DNA from: Arsukibacterium tuosuense
GTDB taxonomy: Bacteria; Pseudomonadota; Gammaproteobacteria; Enterobacterales; Alteromonadaceae
NCBI RefSeq assembly: GCF_900215315.1
Contig: NZ_OBEB01000008.1
Span: forward strand, 1 to 64,000
Reading direction: 5' to 3'
Length of the DNA stretch: 64,000 nucleotides
How positions within the stretch are numbered: the stretch's first letter is position 1; every line of letters starts with the position of its first letter. The position numbers and the translations under genes are program-made. The notes under the pieces were generated by a model. That model saw only the letters and a list, made by a program, of their open reading frames with translations. It was not told where the DNA came from and did not search any database. Below, in pieces: positions 56,572 to 64,000 of this stretch.

Positions 56572-56970
56572 CTAGCCGAACTTATTAAAATCTGCACAGG
56601 CTCCCTTAAACCACTTAACATGCTGCGCAATTTCATCGTCCGGTTCATTGTTGTAATCAATCAGGTACATTTCCTCGGCGTCGGTGGCTTTCCGGATAAT
56701 GGCCACGACCTTGCCTTCGTGTATAACCTGGATAGATTTCGCTTTTTCGTCGATAACGATTTCGCCTTCAATAAAGTTAAGCGATCGCCCCGGCGTGTAA
56801 TCGTCGCGGCCTCTGGTTATCAATAAGCCGTTTTTAACCTGCTGCGCTTGCATAAAATGAGTGCTTAACCCTATGCAGCCCCTAGGGCGGTATATATCGA
56901 TCCCGGCAAGCCCATTAAAAAAATCACGGATCGCGGCGTTAACCGCGCAATTGATAGCGTATAACTTCAT
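56572..56970 (-). CDS. Hypothetical protein
   Basis: A 132-residue soluble protein without recognised domain, with a beta-rich middle (LITRGRDDYTPGRSLNFIEGEIVIDEKAKSIQVIHEGKVVAI as successive strands) and an acidic C-terminus ending in a helix (HVKWFKGACADFNKFG). ATG 56970 with GGGAGAGA upstream is preferred to TTG 56973. It faces away from the HNH gene and shares no visible operator with it. Position in the island suggests an accessory role. Confidence 0.5.
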   Translation of the reverse strand: MKLYAINCAVNAAIRDFFNGLAGIDIYRPRGCIGLSTHFMQAQQVKNGLLITRGRDDYTPGRSLNFIEGEIVIDEKAKSIQVIHEGKVVAIIRKATDAEEMYLIDYNNEPDDEIAQHVKWFKGACADFNKFG

Positions 56971-57074
56971 CAAGCTCTCTCCCGCTTACATCGCTTTAGC
57001 TACTTACTGATATCAAAACTTTAAGGTCATTAAGCCTGGCTGCCAACGCTTATTTGAAAGCGTAAAAAAGCTTA

Positions 57075-57129
57075 TGTCTGAAAAATGTACACTGAGCATC
57101 TGCACAGTGCAGTGTGAATTTAGAAACTG
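57075..57129 (+). promoter_or_regulatory. 55-bp island cassette, copy C (upstream of the HNH gene)
   Basis: Half-sites ACTG (57091), CAGT (57105) and ACTG (57126) have the common spacings. As in copy B, it is followed by GACATGTC (57152-57159) and TGTCG-N14-CGACA (57156-57179). The next gene starts at 57541, 411 bp further. That long leader has no other gene, so the cassette might have lost its original neighbour. The 570-bp non-coding stretch 56971-57540 otherwise shows only a weak dyad near 57410-57455. Confidence 0.65.
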
Positions 57130-57540
57130 TCGAAGATAGGCAATAACGGATGACATGTCGCGCACAGTGACACACGACAGCGGAAATGAGCAGTGCATGC
57201 ATTAAACACCAACGACAACATTACCGATGTCAGGGGCTAATTAATCGAACAATGGTTCTGGCAGTACTCTGATTTCGCGGTGTGTAAGATGCTGTCACCA
57301 TTAGCATCCAGAATTCAGACTTACAAAGAGCGGGCATGTAAAACAATTCCACAATAGCAAGGATATTTTGTAGTATAAAATTTCATTGGGTCTCCTCCTT
57401 GTTAGTTTGGTCGCCTTCCAGCTTAGCAAAGCTGACTGGACTGGCGAGAAGGCTCAATGAGTGCCAAGCAAAGTCAGCCAACGCGTATCGCGCAGCTGTT
57501 TTAAGAGTAAACTTATAAAACGAAGAGGTAGCCGGTTCGA

Positions 57541-58332
57541 ATGACCATCGATAAGAGATTCGCGCTAATAGATAAGAATGGGATTAAACGTTATCCGTAC
57601 AAAAAGGAACAGAAAAGTACGGGCCGATTTGGATACGCACTAACGGCGGAGGGAGAGCAAGATCGGAGAGGTGGGGGGACATACGTAGATGATATTGAAT
57701 CCGTAATTACCAAAATGGTGCATGAGGGATGGAGCGTCAGAGCAAAACCAATCGGTGGTACAGGTAATACGGTTGGGATATTAAAGAAACCATTAGAGCT
57801 AATAGTCGGCTATGAAGTAGACGAAAGCCTAGTCCATTTAGTAGAAACGGCAAAGTTAGCTCCGGAGCGTGTCATTGGTAATGAAAATGGCAAAAAACAA
57901 CAAGCATCAGTTGAGGCGAGCGTCGAATCCGGAGAAGTAGATTACCCGACAGACGAAAAAGTATATAGAGAAATCAAAACGAGAAGAGGTCAGGCTCAAT
58001 TTCGAGAGGCGCTAATATTGGCTTACCAAGGCAAGTGCTTCGTCAGTGGCAGTGCCGTCAGGAACGTTCTCGAAGCCGCACATATTGTGCCGCATTCAAA
58101 CGAAAGCAATTATTCTGTTAACAACGGGGTATTGCTGCGAGCTGATATTCATACTTTGTATGACCTTAACTTGCTCGGAATAGACGGAAACGGAACTGTT
58201 CACATTCATCCCGAGATTGCAGGCAGTGAGTATAAAAAATATGACAAAAAGCAAGCGAACTTCGAGGTTTCTGGCGAGTTATCAAATAATTTGAAATCCC
58301 GGTATGAAGCGCACTTTTGGGAAGAAAGTTAA
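57541..58332 (+). CDS. HNH endonuclease with an uncharacterised N-terminal domain
   Basis: A 263-residue protein. The C-terminal HNH_2-type domain (about residues 150-235) shows GKCFVSGSAV, LEAAHIVPHSNESNYSVNNGVLL and RADIHTLYDLNLL, with the catalytic His pair and the Asn of the HNH beta-beta-alpha fold. The N-terminal part (about 1-120), containing RFGYALTAEGEQDRRGGGTYVDD, is not recognised and may recognise modified DNA or another signal. The HNH_2 family is common in restriction-like defence enzymes. No methyltransferase lies nearby. AGAGG upstream is a little far from ATG 57541. Confidence 0.82.
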   Translation: MTIDKRFALIDKNGIKRYPYKKEQKSTGRFGYALTAEGEQDRRGGGTYVDDIESVITKMVHEGWSVRAKPIGGTGNTVGILKKPLELIVGYEVDESLVHLVETAKLAPERVIGNENGKKQQASVEASVESGEVDYPTDEKVYREIKTRRGQAQFREALILAYQGKCFVSGSAVRNVLEAAHIVPHSNESNYSVNNGVLLRADIHTLYDLNLLGIDGNGTVHIHPEIAGSEYKKYDKKQANFEVSGELSNNLKSRYEAHFWEES

Positions 58333-58534
58333 CAGTACCTGCTACGGACAAACGCTTTATGTTTTTGACCACATATTCGCCTCCAGCATCAGAACGAGTA
58401 TCTTTAGTACTCACACATAGTTTTGTAAGGGCAAGTTGAGGCTATACAACCAATATAGTTGTTTGAAGCGGATAGTTGCTCCAGGATAAAAACTGAAAAG
58501 CAACTATCTACATACTTGTACTAGCTCAGACTTG

Positions 58535-58571
58535 ATCTGACAGTTACCGGTTTGCGTGGTGGCTGTCAGAT
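58535..58571. repeat. Perfect 9-bp inverted repeat in the gap before the helicase gene
   Basis: ATCTGACAG (58535-58543) pairs with CTGTCAGAT (58563-58571), with a 19-nt loop. A TTTGAGTCAGAT echo and a T run (58585-58594) follow. It may be a terminator for the HNH transcript, or the relic end of an insertion sequence. The gap 58333-59009 (677 bp) also contains cassette copy D and nothing else recognisable. Confidence 0.4.
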
Positions 58572-58706
58572 TATATTTGAGTCAGATTTTTTTCACCCAA
58601 TTCTGTTTTCCATTCGGGAAAGTATTCATTGGCGGTCTGCCATCACATATCTTGTACAGAGAAGTCAGGTCATTGATTAAATATACCAGTCAGTGATTTC
58701 TGAATA

Positions 58707-58761
58707 TGCCTGAAAAACATACACTGGTTAAGTAAACAGTATGGCGTGATTTTAGAAACTG
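58707..58761 (+). promoter_or_regulatory. 55-bp island cassette, copy D (upstream of the helicase gene)
   Basis: Half-sites ACTG (58723), CAGT (58737) and ACTG (58758) have the common spacings. The AT-rich CTTAGTATGTGATTTATG follows. The similarity to other copies stops soon after the core, apart from a weak GTGTCGCA. The helicase start is 248 bp downstream. Confidence 0.65.
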
Positions 58762-59009
58762 CTTAGTATGTGATTTATGAATGGTGTCGCATGGTATAGC
58801 CAATTCAGCGAAATGGCAGTAAATTTTCCGTGCTGGCGCTCTAGTTTGATGATTATGGTTAGTTTCTCAAGCCACCCTGATGGTGCAGCAAATTTTGAAA
58901 GCATATACAGAATGGTTATTTTCAGCAGTGCAAACAGTAAATGGTTGTGTTAATAATAGAAACGTAACAAGGCAGTTTATATAAAACATTAATAATTGAA
59001 GCTAGGTAT

Positions 59010-61445
59010 ATGGATATGGCAAAGCTTACATTAAGAAGGAAAAGTGACAGCGCTGAAGCTTTGTCAGCAGCTCAGTCTGCGATGGGGCTTATGTCATCCC
59101 AGCAAGTTCACGTCTGCGATAGGCACTTTAAAAGCATCGATGAGCGTTTTATCACTCACTATCATCATGTTATTCCTTTTAAAGCAGCACGTTATTCACC
59201 GCTACCTAGTGGTTTAGATGCGCGTTTAACAGAATATTTGCGAACCTACACTTCGCAACTATATGACCATCAGGCTGCGGCACTGTATCAGCTTCTCAAA
59301 CGTAAAAATGTGTTGTTATCAACTAAAACTGCCAGTGGCAAGTCGCTGGTGTTTATGACATATGCCATAGATAAATTATTAAAAGTACCAGAGAGTCGGG
59401 TATTGGTATTTTACCCAACAAGGGCACTGATAGAAGACCAATTGTTACGATGGCAAGAAATCAGCAGTAACTTTGGCTTTAAAGCTGGCTTTTTACATGG
59501 GCAAGTTGAACGGGAAGATAAAATCAAGGTTCTTGAAACTTGCCAGATTGTGTTGTGTACACCAGATATCATCCACTATTGGTTTATGCCTAGCTTGCAT
59601 ATACCCGCAGTTGCAAAATGGCTAACAGCTCTTCGTTTTGTCATTATTGACGAAGCTCATGCTTTTTCCGGCGTGTTTGGCACCAACGTTAGTTATTTAT
59701 TAAATCGAGTTGAGCAATTCGCCAAAAGCATTCAATACTTCGCATCGACAGCAACAATTTCTGGTGCTAATCAATTTATGATGGAACTGACTGGCAAGGA
59801 GTTCGTAGAGGTTGGGCTACCTGAGGATGGCTCCCCAACTTATCGCAAAGATATATTATTTGTTGAGCCCGCTGATGACGAAGCTATTAATGCATTACTG
59901 GCTGAGGTCATTAACAGCAATACTAAGTTTATGTACTTTAAAAACTCCAGGCAGGGTATTGAGTTCCATTTAGCCCAATTGCTTGAAGGGGATTACGGTT
60001 CGGCGATATTGCCGCAAATTAAAGATGGTTTTGTGTGTACCTATCGTGGTGGATACGAGTCCAAGGATCGTAAAGTCATCATGAAATCGCTGAGGTTAGG
60101 CCATTTAAAAGGGGTGCTCTGTACTAGCGCGCTGGAAGTAGGGCTTGATATTGGTGATGTCGACTTAGTAATCATCGACGATATATCGCCCAGTATAAAT
60201 GCATTTTGGCAACGATTGGGCCGTGCAGGACGACAAGGCCCATCATTAGTCATACAAATATTATCTGGTAATTCACTGCTTGCGCCAGCAGACTATCTGA
60301 AAAGTCCGCTACTTAAACCTAACCTGTATCAACAGCTACCTTTCTTTAAGAAGTGGCACAGCGACTGTGCTTTGCAAGAACAAGTCATGTTCAAAAAACG
60401 GGCTGCTATGGTTCATAAGCTACAGTTTCGGCATAGTTTTCGTAATATGGGCGCCACTTTTAAACTGGGTTTAGAAATCAATCAAGATTTAGATTTAGGC
60501 GATGTAGACTACGAGCAATATTTAAATGAAGCATTTCCGGGCGCAATTTACCGCTATTTCGGCCGTCCACATCGCGTCGGATGGCGCAACAAAAACTTTA
60601 TTAAGTGCTATGTAACAAAAGATATCAGCGTTTTCCGAGAAGAAATTATGTTCTCATTGCTTTCACCTTCTCACCTGGCTGAGGGATTTAGCAGTTATCT
60701 AACAGCGGCGCAAACTGTACGTGCAATAATTGGCTTTTCACAGTTCAATCATAGTTTCTATTACAGTGCCAGCTCGAGTTGGTGTAAAAAGCCTATATTT
60801 AAACTATATGATTCAACTGCATTAGTAGTTGATGTTGCAGCAGACCGTCAACCAAATTCCGCTCAAATAGCAGAACTCATTAAGGTTTTTGCCATTCAAG
60901 CTGCTTTTGATAAAAATGACGTAATTTATCATTTTGACGATGTCAGATCGTGCTTGATAATTCAGGCAATAGTCCCTGATACGGGTTTAATAGAAGAAGT
61001 TTTGTGGACACAAAAAGATATGCTGCTTGGGCTTCTTGCTAAGCAACTTGCCGACGAAGAGCCGGAACTTGTTAAGGATACCCGCTACTATTTAGAGTCT
61101 CACCAGTTAGACCCGCTAAAAACGTTGCTTGTTAAAGGTGCTAAGTATGGCTTTTATGTCGATGAAAAAGCCGGTAAATATGTGTTTTTACCTTACCGTT
61201 GCGTCAATGAGCAAGGTTACTATGAAATCATGACTGGCACAGTTGCTAGCAGATTAATCAGCCCTAAATACTTTAATCAGGTTTACGAGCAGCCATCTCA
61301 AGTCATAGCTGATTTAATGTTGAATGGTTACGCCAACGTAATTGAACCTGAAAACCTATTAACTGATATTACAGAGCTACCTGATGCAGAAGTATTAGGT
61401 CAACATAATGGAACTGAGCATTGTCTAGCTGATTTAAATTTGTAG
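59010..61445 (+). CDS. Superfamily-2 DEAD/DEAH-type helicase (YprA/MrfA-like core)
   Basis: This 811-residue helicase has motif I TASGKSLVF (near residue 106), Ia YPTRALIEDQ, motif II VIIDEAHAF (near 212), III STATIS (near 248) and VI QRLGRAGRQGPS (near 402), in the arrangement of YprA/Hrq1-type DNA helicases. The C-terminal third does not show the four-cysteine DUF1998 cluster that those proteins carry. Its fold is unknown to me. Related helicases occur in DISARM-like and other defence clusters. It follows cassette copy D. Beyond the sirtuin genes on the other strand, the DUF6361 gene continues in the same direction. Confidence 0.83.
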   Translation: MDMAKLTLRRKSDSAEALSAAQSAMGLMSSQQVHVCDRHFKSIDERFITHYHHVIPFKAARYSPLPSGLDARLTEYLRTYTSQLYDHQAAALYQLLKRKNVLLSTKTASGKSLVFMTYAIDKLLKVPESRVLVFYPTRALIEDQLLRWQEISSNFGFKAGFLHGQVEREDKIKVLETCQIVLCTPDIIHYWFMPSLHIPAVAKWLTALRFVIIDEAHAFSGVFGTNVSYLLNRVEQFAKSIQYFASTATISGANQFMMELTGKEFVEVGLPEDGSPTYRKDILFVEPADDEAINALLAEVINSNTKFMYFKNSRQGIEFHLAQLLEGDYGSAILPQIKDGFVCTYRGGYESKDRKVIMKSLRLGHLKGVLCTSALEVGLDIGDVDLVIIDDISPSINAFWQRLGRAGRQGPSLVIQILSGNSLLAPADYLKSPLLKPNLYQQLPFFKKWHSDCALQEQVMFKKRAAMVHKLQFRHSFRNMGATFKLGLEINQDLDLGDVDYEQYLNEAFPGAIYRYFGRPHRVGWRNKNFIKCYVTKDISVFREEIMFSLLSPSHLAEGFSSYLTAAQTVRAIIGFSQFNHSFYYSASSSWCKKPIFKLYDSTALVVDVAADRQPNSAQIAELIKVFAIQAAFDKNDVIYHFDDVRSCLIIQAIVPDTGLIEEVLWTQKDMLLGLLAKQLADEEPELVKDTRYYLESHQLDPLKTLLVKGAKYGFYVDEKAGKYVFLPYRCVNEQGYYEIMTGTVASRLISPKYFNQVYEQPSQVIADLMLNGYANVIEPENLLTDITELPDAEVLGQHNGTEHCLADLNL

Positions 61446-61491
61446 AGAAAAACTCATATTTTATATTTTTAAATAGATTTTTTTCTAAAAT

Positions 61492-61683
61492 TTACTTGGC
61501 TGGGGCGTGAAACTGACGAGAGGGACGCTCTGAAGTATAATTTCTACTATCAAGTTCTTCATGTAGAAGACGGTAAAGTATTGATGCCCCTCTGGCACCA
61601 TTAATAGTTTGAGGTTGTGTGGTATTTAACAAGTGCATTTTATTTAATATCTCGTCTGTACTCATATTTTTAAACTCAGACAT
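61492..61683 (-). CDS. Small hypothetical protein
   Basis: A 63-residue basic protein without recognised motif, MSEFKNMSTDEILNKMH at the start and an Arg-rich tail. AGGG upstream of ATG 61683 is consistent with translation. It lies downstream of the sirtuin gene on the same strand, 205 bp away, so it may have its own promoter. It could also be a spurious frame. Confidence 0.4.
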   Translation of the reverse strand: MSEFKNMSTDEILNKMHLLNTTQPQTINGARGASILYRLLHEELDSRNYTSERPSRQFHAPAK

Positions 61684-61888
61684 TTCGGTTACCCTGGTTA
61701 GTATTTTAGTTCAGATATGTTAGTTCATCTCAGATTGGTCTTTTTAGAACAGCCATTTAAACAAAAAATAAAGTTATAGCATTTTTTGTTCAATCAGAAT
61801 TAAAGCTTAATTTTTTAACTTTATCACTGTAGTGTTACCTCTTGATTTTGCTGGATATAAATAAAAGAGGCAGTAGCTGATGCTTCAT

Positions 61889-62623
61889 TTAGAGTCTGTT
61901 TTTTAAAATCCAACTCTCCGCCAGTTCCGGCACCAGACTAACTGCATCCCCAGGCCAAACTGTAAAACCAATAGGCGCTTGGTGAACGGTTTTATCAATC
62001 AGGTACTTCTCTGCTGCTACATCGCAGCTGTATAGCAAGCTGGCTGCTGGTTCTACCTGAAGTGAACTGCCGACAACTAGTACTTTGCCTGCGGTGCTTA
62101 ATAGTTCACTGGCAGGCATAAGGTTGGCAACAGCTTCACCAAACCAGACAATATTAGGCCGCCACAACTCTGCTTGCCAGATTGAACCATCTGGTGCTGT
62201 GTTGCCCGTTGTAAACATGCTATTGCCTACGTCATATATTTGCCCTGGATTTTCCATTGAACGTAGCTCATTTAGTTTGCCATGCAAGTGAATAACCAGG
62301 CTGGAACCAGCGCGTTCGTGTAGATCGTCAACGTTTTGCGTTATTACTACCACCTTATAGTGCTGCTCCAGCTTGGCAATCGCCAGATGGGCAGCATTGG
62401 GTTGTGCTTTTGCTGCGGCCAGGCGCCGGCTTTGGTAAAAATCATTGACCAATTGTGGGTTAGCGGCAAACCCGTCAGGCGTAGCCAGCTGATAAACATC
62501 ATACTCTTGCCAAAGCCCGGCACTGTCTCTAAAAGTTGGTAAGCCGCTGCCTGCACTCAAGCCTGCGCCGCTAAACACGGCAATAAAGTTCGGATCAGGT
62601 ATATCTACATAGTTATTGGTCAA
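61889..62623 (-). CDS. Sirtuin (SIR2 family) lacking the zinc-binding cysteines
   Basis: A 244-residue NAD-dependent deacylase/ADP-ribosyltransferase-fold protein. NAD-binding motifs are FSGAGLSAGSGLPTFRD (about residues 14-30), TQNVDDLHERAG (about 95-106), the catalytic HLHG (about 112-115), RPNIVWFGE (about 149-157) and GSSLQVEPAA (about 183-192). The CxxC pairs that bind zinc after the catalytic His in CobB-type enzymes are absent, placing it in a zinc-less bacterial subgroup. A TTG start (62623) is supported by AAGGG at a good distance. It follows a small gene (62675-62998) by 51 bp, same strand. Confidence 0.85.
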   Translation of the reverse strand: MTNNYVDIPDPNFIAVFSGAGLSAGSGLPTFRDSAGLWQEYDVYQLATPDGFAANPQLVNDFYQSRRLAAAKAQPNAAHLAIAKLEQHYKVVVITQNVDDLHERAGSSLVIHLHGKLNELRSMENPGQIYDVGNSMFTTGNTAPDGSIWQAELWRPNIVWFGEAVANLMPASELLSTAGKVLVVGSSLQVEPAASLLYSCDVAAEKYLIDKTVHQAPIGFTVWPGDAVSLVPELAESWILKNRL

Positions 62624-62674
62624 TGTAAATCCCTTCTAATATTTATCCAAATAATGGTTTTAAGTTGGCTGGGT

Positions 62675-62998
62675 TCAATCAGCTTCAGGTTCCTGCTCTA
62701 ACTTTAAAACATAGCGGCTTGATGAATAGTTTATAGCTAAAAGCTGTTTAGGTAGTAGCAGCAGATTTCCTTCCCGTGCCAAGGGCATGTATGTGCCCTG
62801 CAGCATAATGGTTAACCTGTCTTGTTCTGCAGTATTGTTTGTGTTTGATAAAATTTGCACCAATTTAGTTTGCAATTCTGCAGGCAAAATATGCCAACAC
62901 GTTGAGTTCTTAGTCGGTGTAATAACATAATCCTGCTCAGACAACGCTTCAGGCAGGATCAAGAAATTGTCGCAACGCTCCAGAGGTATAGTGATCAC
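62675..62998 (-). CDS. Small protein preceding the sirtuin gene
   Basis: A 107-residue soluble protein of unknown family, beta-strand rich at both ends (CDNFLILPEALSEQDYVITP and LLLLPKQLLAINYSSSRYVL). The GTG start (62998) has only a weak ribosome binding site. Being the upstream gene of the sirtuin with 51 bp between, it is probably co-transcribed and may be a partner or sensor of it. Both face away from cassette copy E. Confidence 0.5.
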   Translation of the reverse strand: MITIPLERCDNFLILPEALSEQDYVITPTKNSTCWHILPAELQTKLVQILSNTNNTAEQDRLTIMLQGTYMPLAREGNLLLLPKQLLAINYSSSRYVLKLEQEPEAD

Positions 62999-63096
62999 GG
63001 TAATCTCGCAGTCATCTTTGTAATATTGGCTATTTTAAAGCGATGTAGCGACAACTTAAGCCGCACTGACATAATGCTGACAGACATTATTCAACA

Positions 63097-63151
63097 TGCG
63101 TGAAAAGCGTACACTGAGTAATTAAACAGTATGGTCAGATTTTAGAAACTA
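63097..63151 (+). promoter_or_regulatory. 55-bp island cassette, copy E (with a DUF2779 remnant)
   Basis: Half-sites ACTG (63113) and CAGT (63127) are intact but the third reads ACTA (63148-63151). It is nearly identical to copy A (few mismatches in 55 bp), and similarity continues another 95 bp through the leader into the first codons of the DUF2779 gene, with one 1-bp gap. It lies between the divergent sirtuin pair and the DUF6361 gene. Confidence 0.7.
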
Positions 63152-63198
63152 CTTAACAATAGCAGTCGTTACTCTGTAAATATGGAACGCAGTGGGTT

Positions 63199-63288
63199 AT
63201 GACAGCAGCAAGATACCTTACCAAATCTCGTTTTAAGCTGGTGCTGGTTAAGAATTATTTTCCACAAATTACTGATGTTCATAGTTAA
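63199..63288 (+). pseudogene. 5' remnant of a DUF2779 gene
   Basis: ATG 63199 reads MTAARYLTKSRFKL and then VLVKNYFPQITDVHS and a stop. The first 16 codons repeat those of the gene at 39270 with one amino-acid change (Ala15 to Val) and a few silent ones. After codon 16 the similarity ends abruptly. It is a broken copy, joined to unrelated DNA, so the start of the DUF2779 gene with its promoter was duplicated or left behind here. Confidence 0.75.
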
Positions 63289-63385
63289 TAGCTTTTCTAT
63301 CTAATTCAGTCTGTTAGTATTCATGCGCATGTTGTTTGATATCGAATAGTACTACACGAAGCATCGTGTTATTTGTGAGGTAGAA

Positions 63386-64000
63386 TTGAGTTTGATTGGT
63401 TGGGTCGATTTTTCATCCTTAGAGCGTGAGCGCGTTGCACAAATTATGTCTATGCTGCAAGAAAAAGGCACACTTGATGAGCTAGGCATTGGACAACTAC
63501 GTGATGCGTTTGCTGACAAACTTTTTCCAGGTTTTTCTACGATACAAACACGTGCCAAGTACTTTGTGACCCTACCTTTTTTGTTTCATGATTATCGACA
63601 ACTTAAAACTCATGAGCGTCTCAAAACGCCGTTAACTGAGTTTCTTAGCGAGCGTGAAGATAAACTGGCTAGGATGCTTGTTAAGAATCACATTGATGAC
63701 ATGCCTTATGGAATTATTGGCAAAGACAGTTTAGACAAAGGCGTCGCAAGAAAGCCATCATCGGTTTATTGGAATGGTATTCGCAAGCTTTCTATCGCCA
63801 ATACCGACCTGTCATTAAAAGAATTTATTCGTCAATTTGAAGATCACTATTGTTCAGTGAGGGATGCTCACGCAGATGACGATCATCAAAGCTCAAATCT
63901 TGCTGATTGGATGACAAAGCCTGATGGTTACTCTCCTGACTGGTTGACCAAAGCAAAGATCGAGTTAACTCTGAGGGAGGCCGAATTTCTCAAAGATAAG
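63386..64000 (+). CDS. DUF6361-family protein, cut by the window edge
   Basis: A partial protein of 205 residues that runs off the right edge. It starts at TTG 63386 (GAGG at 63377-63380; no ATG is available after the in-frame stop at 63347) with SLIGWVDFSSLERERVAQIM and GTLDELGIGQLRDAFADKLF, then FPGFSTIQTRAKYFVTLPFL, the opening of DUF6361 proteins. I recall this family from bacterial defence clusters, often beside DEAD/DEAH helicases. Its activity is unknown. A small perfect hairpin (63354-63369) lies in its leader. It is downstream of cassette copy E. Confidence 0.78.
   Translation, partial: MSLIGWVDFSSLERERVAQIMSMLQEKGTLDELGIGQLRDAFADKLFPGFSTIQTRAKYFVTLPFLFHDYRQLKTHERLKTPLTEFLSEREDKLARMLVKNHIDDMPYGIIGKDSLDKGVARKPSSVYWNGIRKLSIANTDLSLKEFIRQFEDHYCSVRDAHADDDHQSSNLADWMTKPDGYSPDWLTKAKIELTLREAEFLKDK

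Noticed and set aside
61889-62998. A Thoeris, DSR or short-pAgo SIR2 system
   Set aside because: The SIR2 protein is the compact stand-alone form and the partner is not a TIR protein, pAgo or a large DSR-type protein.
39167-63151. The five 55-bp copies as a CRISPR array or as insertion-sequence ends
   Set aside because: They are many kilobases apart, all in the same orientation, not paired as inverted ends and without a transposase.

Overview
The window is chromosomal DNA of a gammaproteobacterium of the Alteromonadales type, probably close to Rheinheimera, Arsukibacterium or Alishewanella. This is inferred from the complete MSHA pilus locus, the gene order mreBCD-maf-rng-yhdP-nitrilase-tldD, and the style of the encoded proteins. 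The first 38.4 kb is core chromosome. The remaining 25.6 kb, from just after a tRNA-Arg gene to the right edge, is an accessory island whose right end is not seen.

Core part. Positions 1-90 are the 3' end of a 5S rRNA, followed by its terminator and a dispersed repeat. Positions 455-19648 hold the mannose-sensitive haemagglutinin (MSHA) type IV pilus genes. They start with a degenerate GGDEF/EAL protein (CsrD/MshH) and run through the assembly platform (MshI, a PilN-like protein, MshJ, MshK), secretin MshL, ATPases MshM and MshE, TPR protein MshN, platform protein MshG, pilins MshB, MshA, MshC, MshD, MshO and MshP, and the giant putative adhesin MshQ. No mshF is present between mshG and mshB. 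A PLP-dependent deaminase-like gene lies on the minus strand inside the locus. Next come the cell-shape genes mreBCD, then maf, rng, yhdP, a nitrilase-family amidase and tldD in tight overlaps. They are followed by a branched-chain aminotransferase, darP, pmbA (the TldD partner), an M3 peptidase lipoprotein and a CHASE-PAS histidine kinase.

Island. tRNA-Arg(CCG) at 38384-38460 is followed by a terminator and five 11-bp tandem units that resemble integrase arm sites, but no integrase is in the window. The island is rich in defence-type domains: a Cas4-like/DUF2779 nuclease, two paralogous tandem-AAA+ ATPases each paired with a WYL regulator, a BrxR/CapW-like WYL regulator divergent from a macrodomain-like protein, a metallophosphoesterase with an apparent frameshift, an Apea-type HEPN protein convergent with a PD-(D/E)XK protein, an HNH endonuclease, a superfamily-2 helicase, a zinc-less sirtuin with a small partner, and a DUF6361 protein cut by the window edge. 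Several orphan small genes lie between them.

The most striking feature is a 55-bp sequence present five times without gaps (39167, 47906, 57075, 58707, 63097), always on the plus strand and ahead of a different module. It contains ACTG-N10-CAGT-N17-ACTG half-sites. It looks like a shared promoter/operator cassette that puts otherwise unrelated modules under one regulator, plausibly one of the WYL proteins. The fifth copy carries a 16-codon remnant of the DUF2779 gene from the first copy, so these cassettes have taken part in duplication or recombination. A second, different palindrome is shared by the two transcription units around the first AAA+/WYL pair. The functions of the island genes are inferred from domains only.
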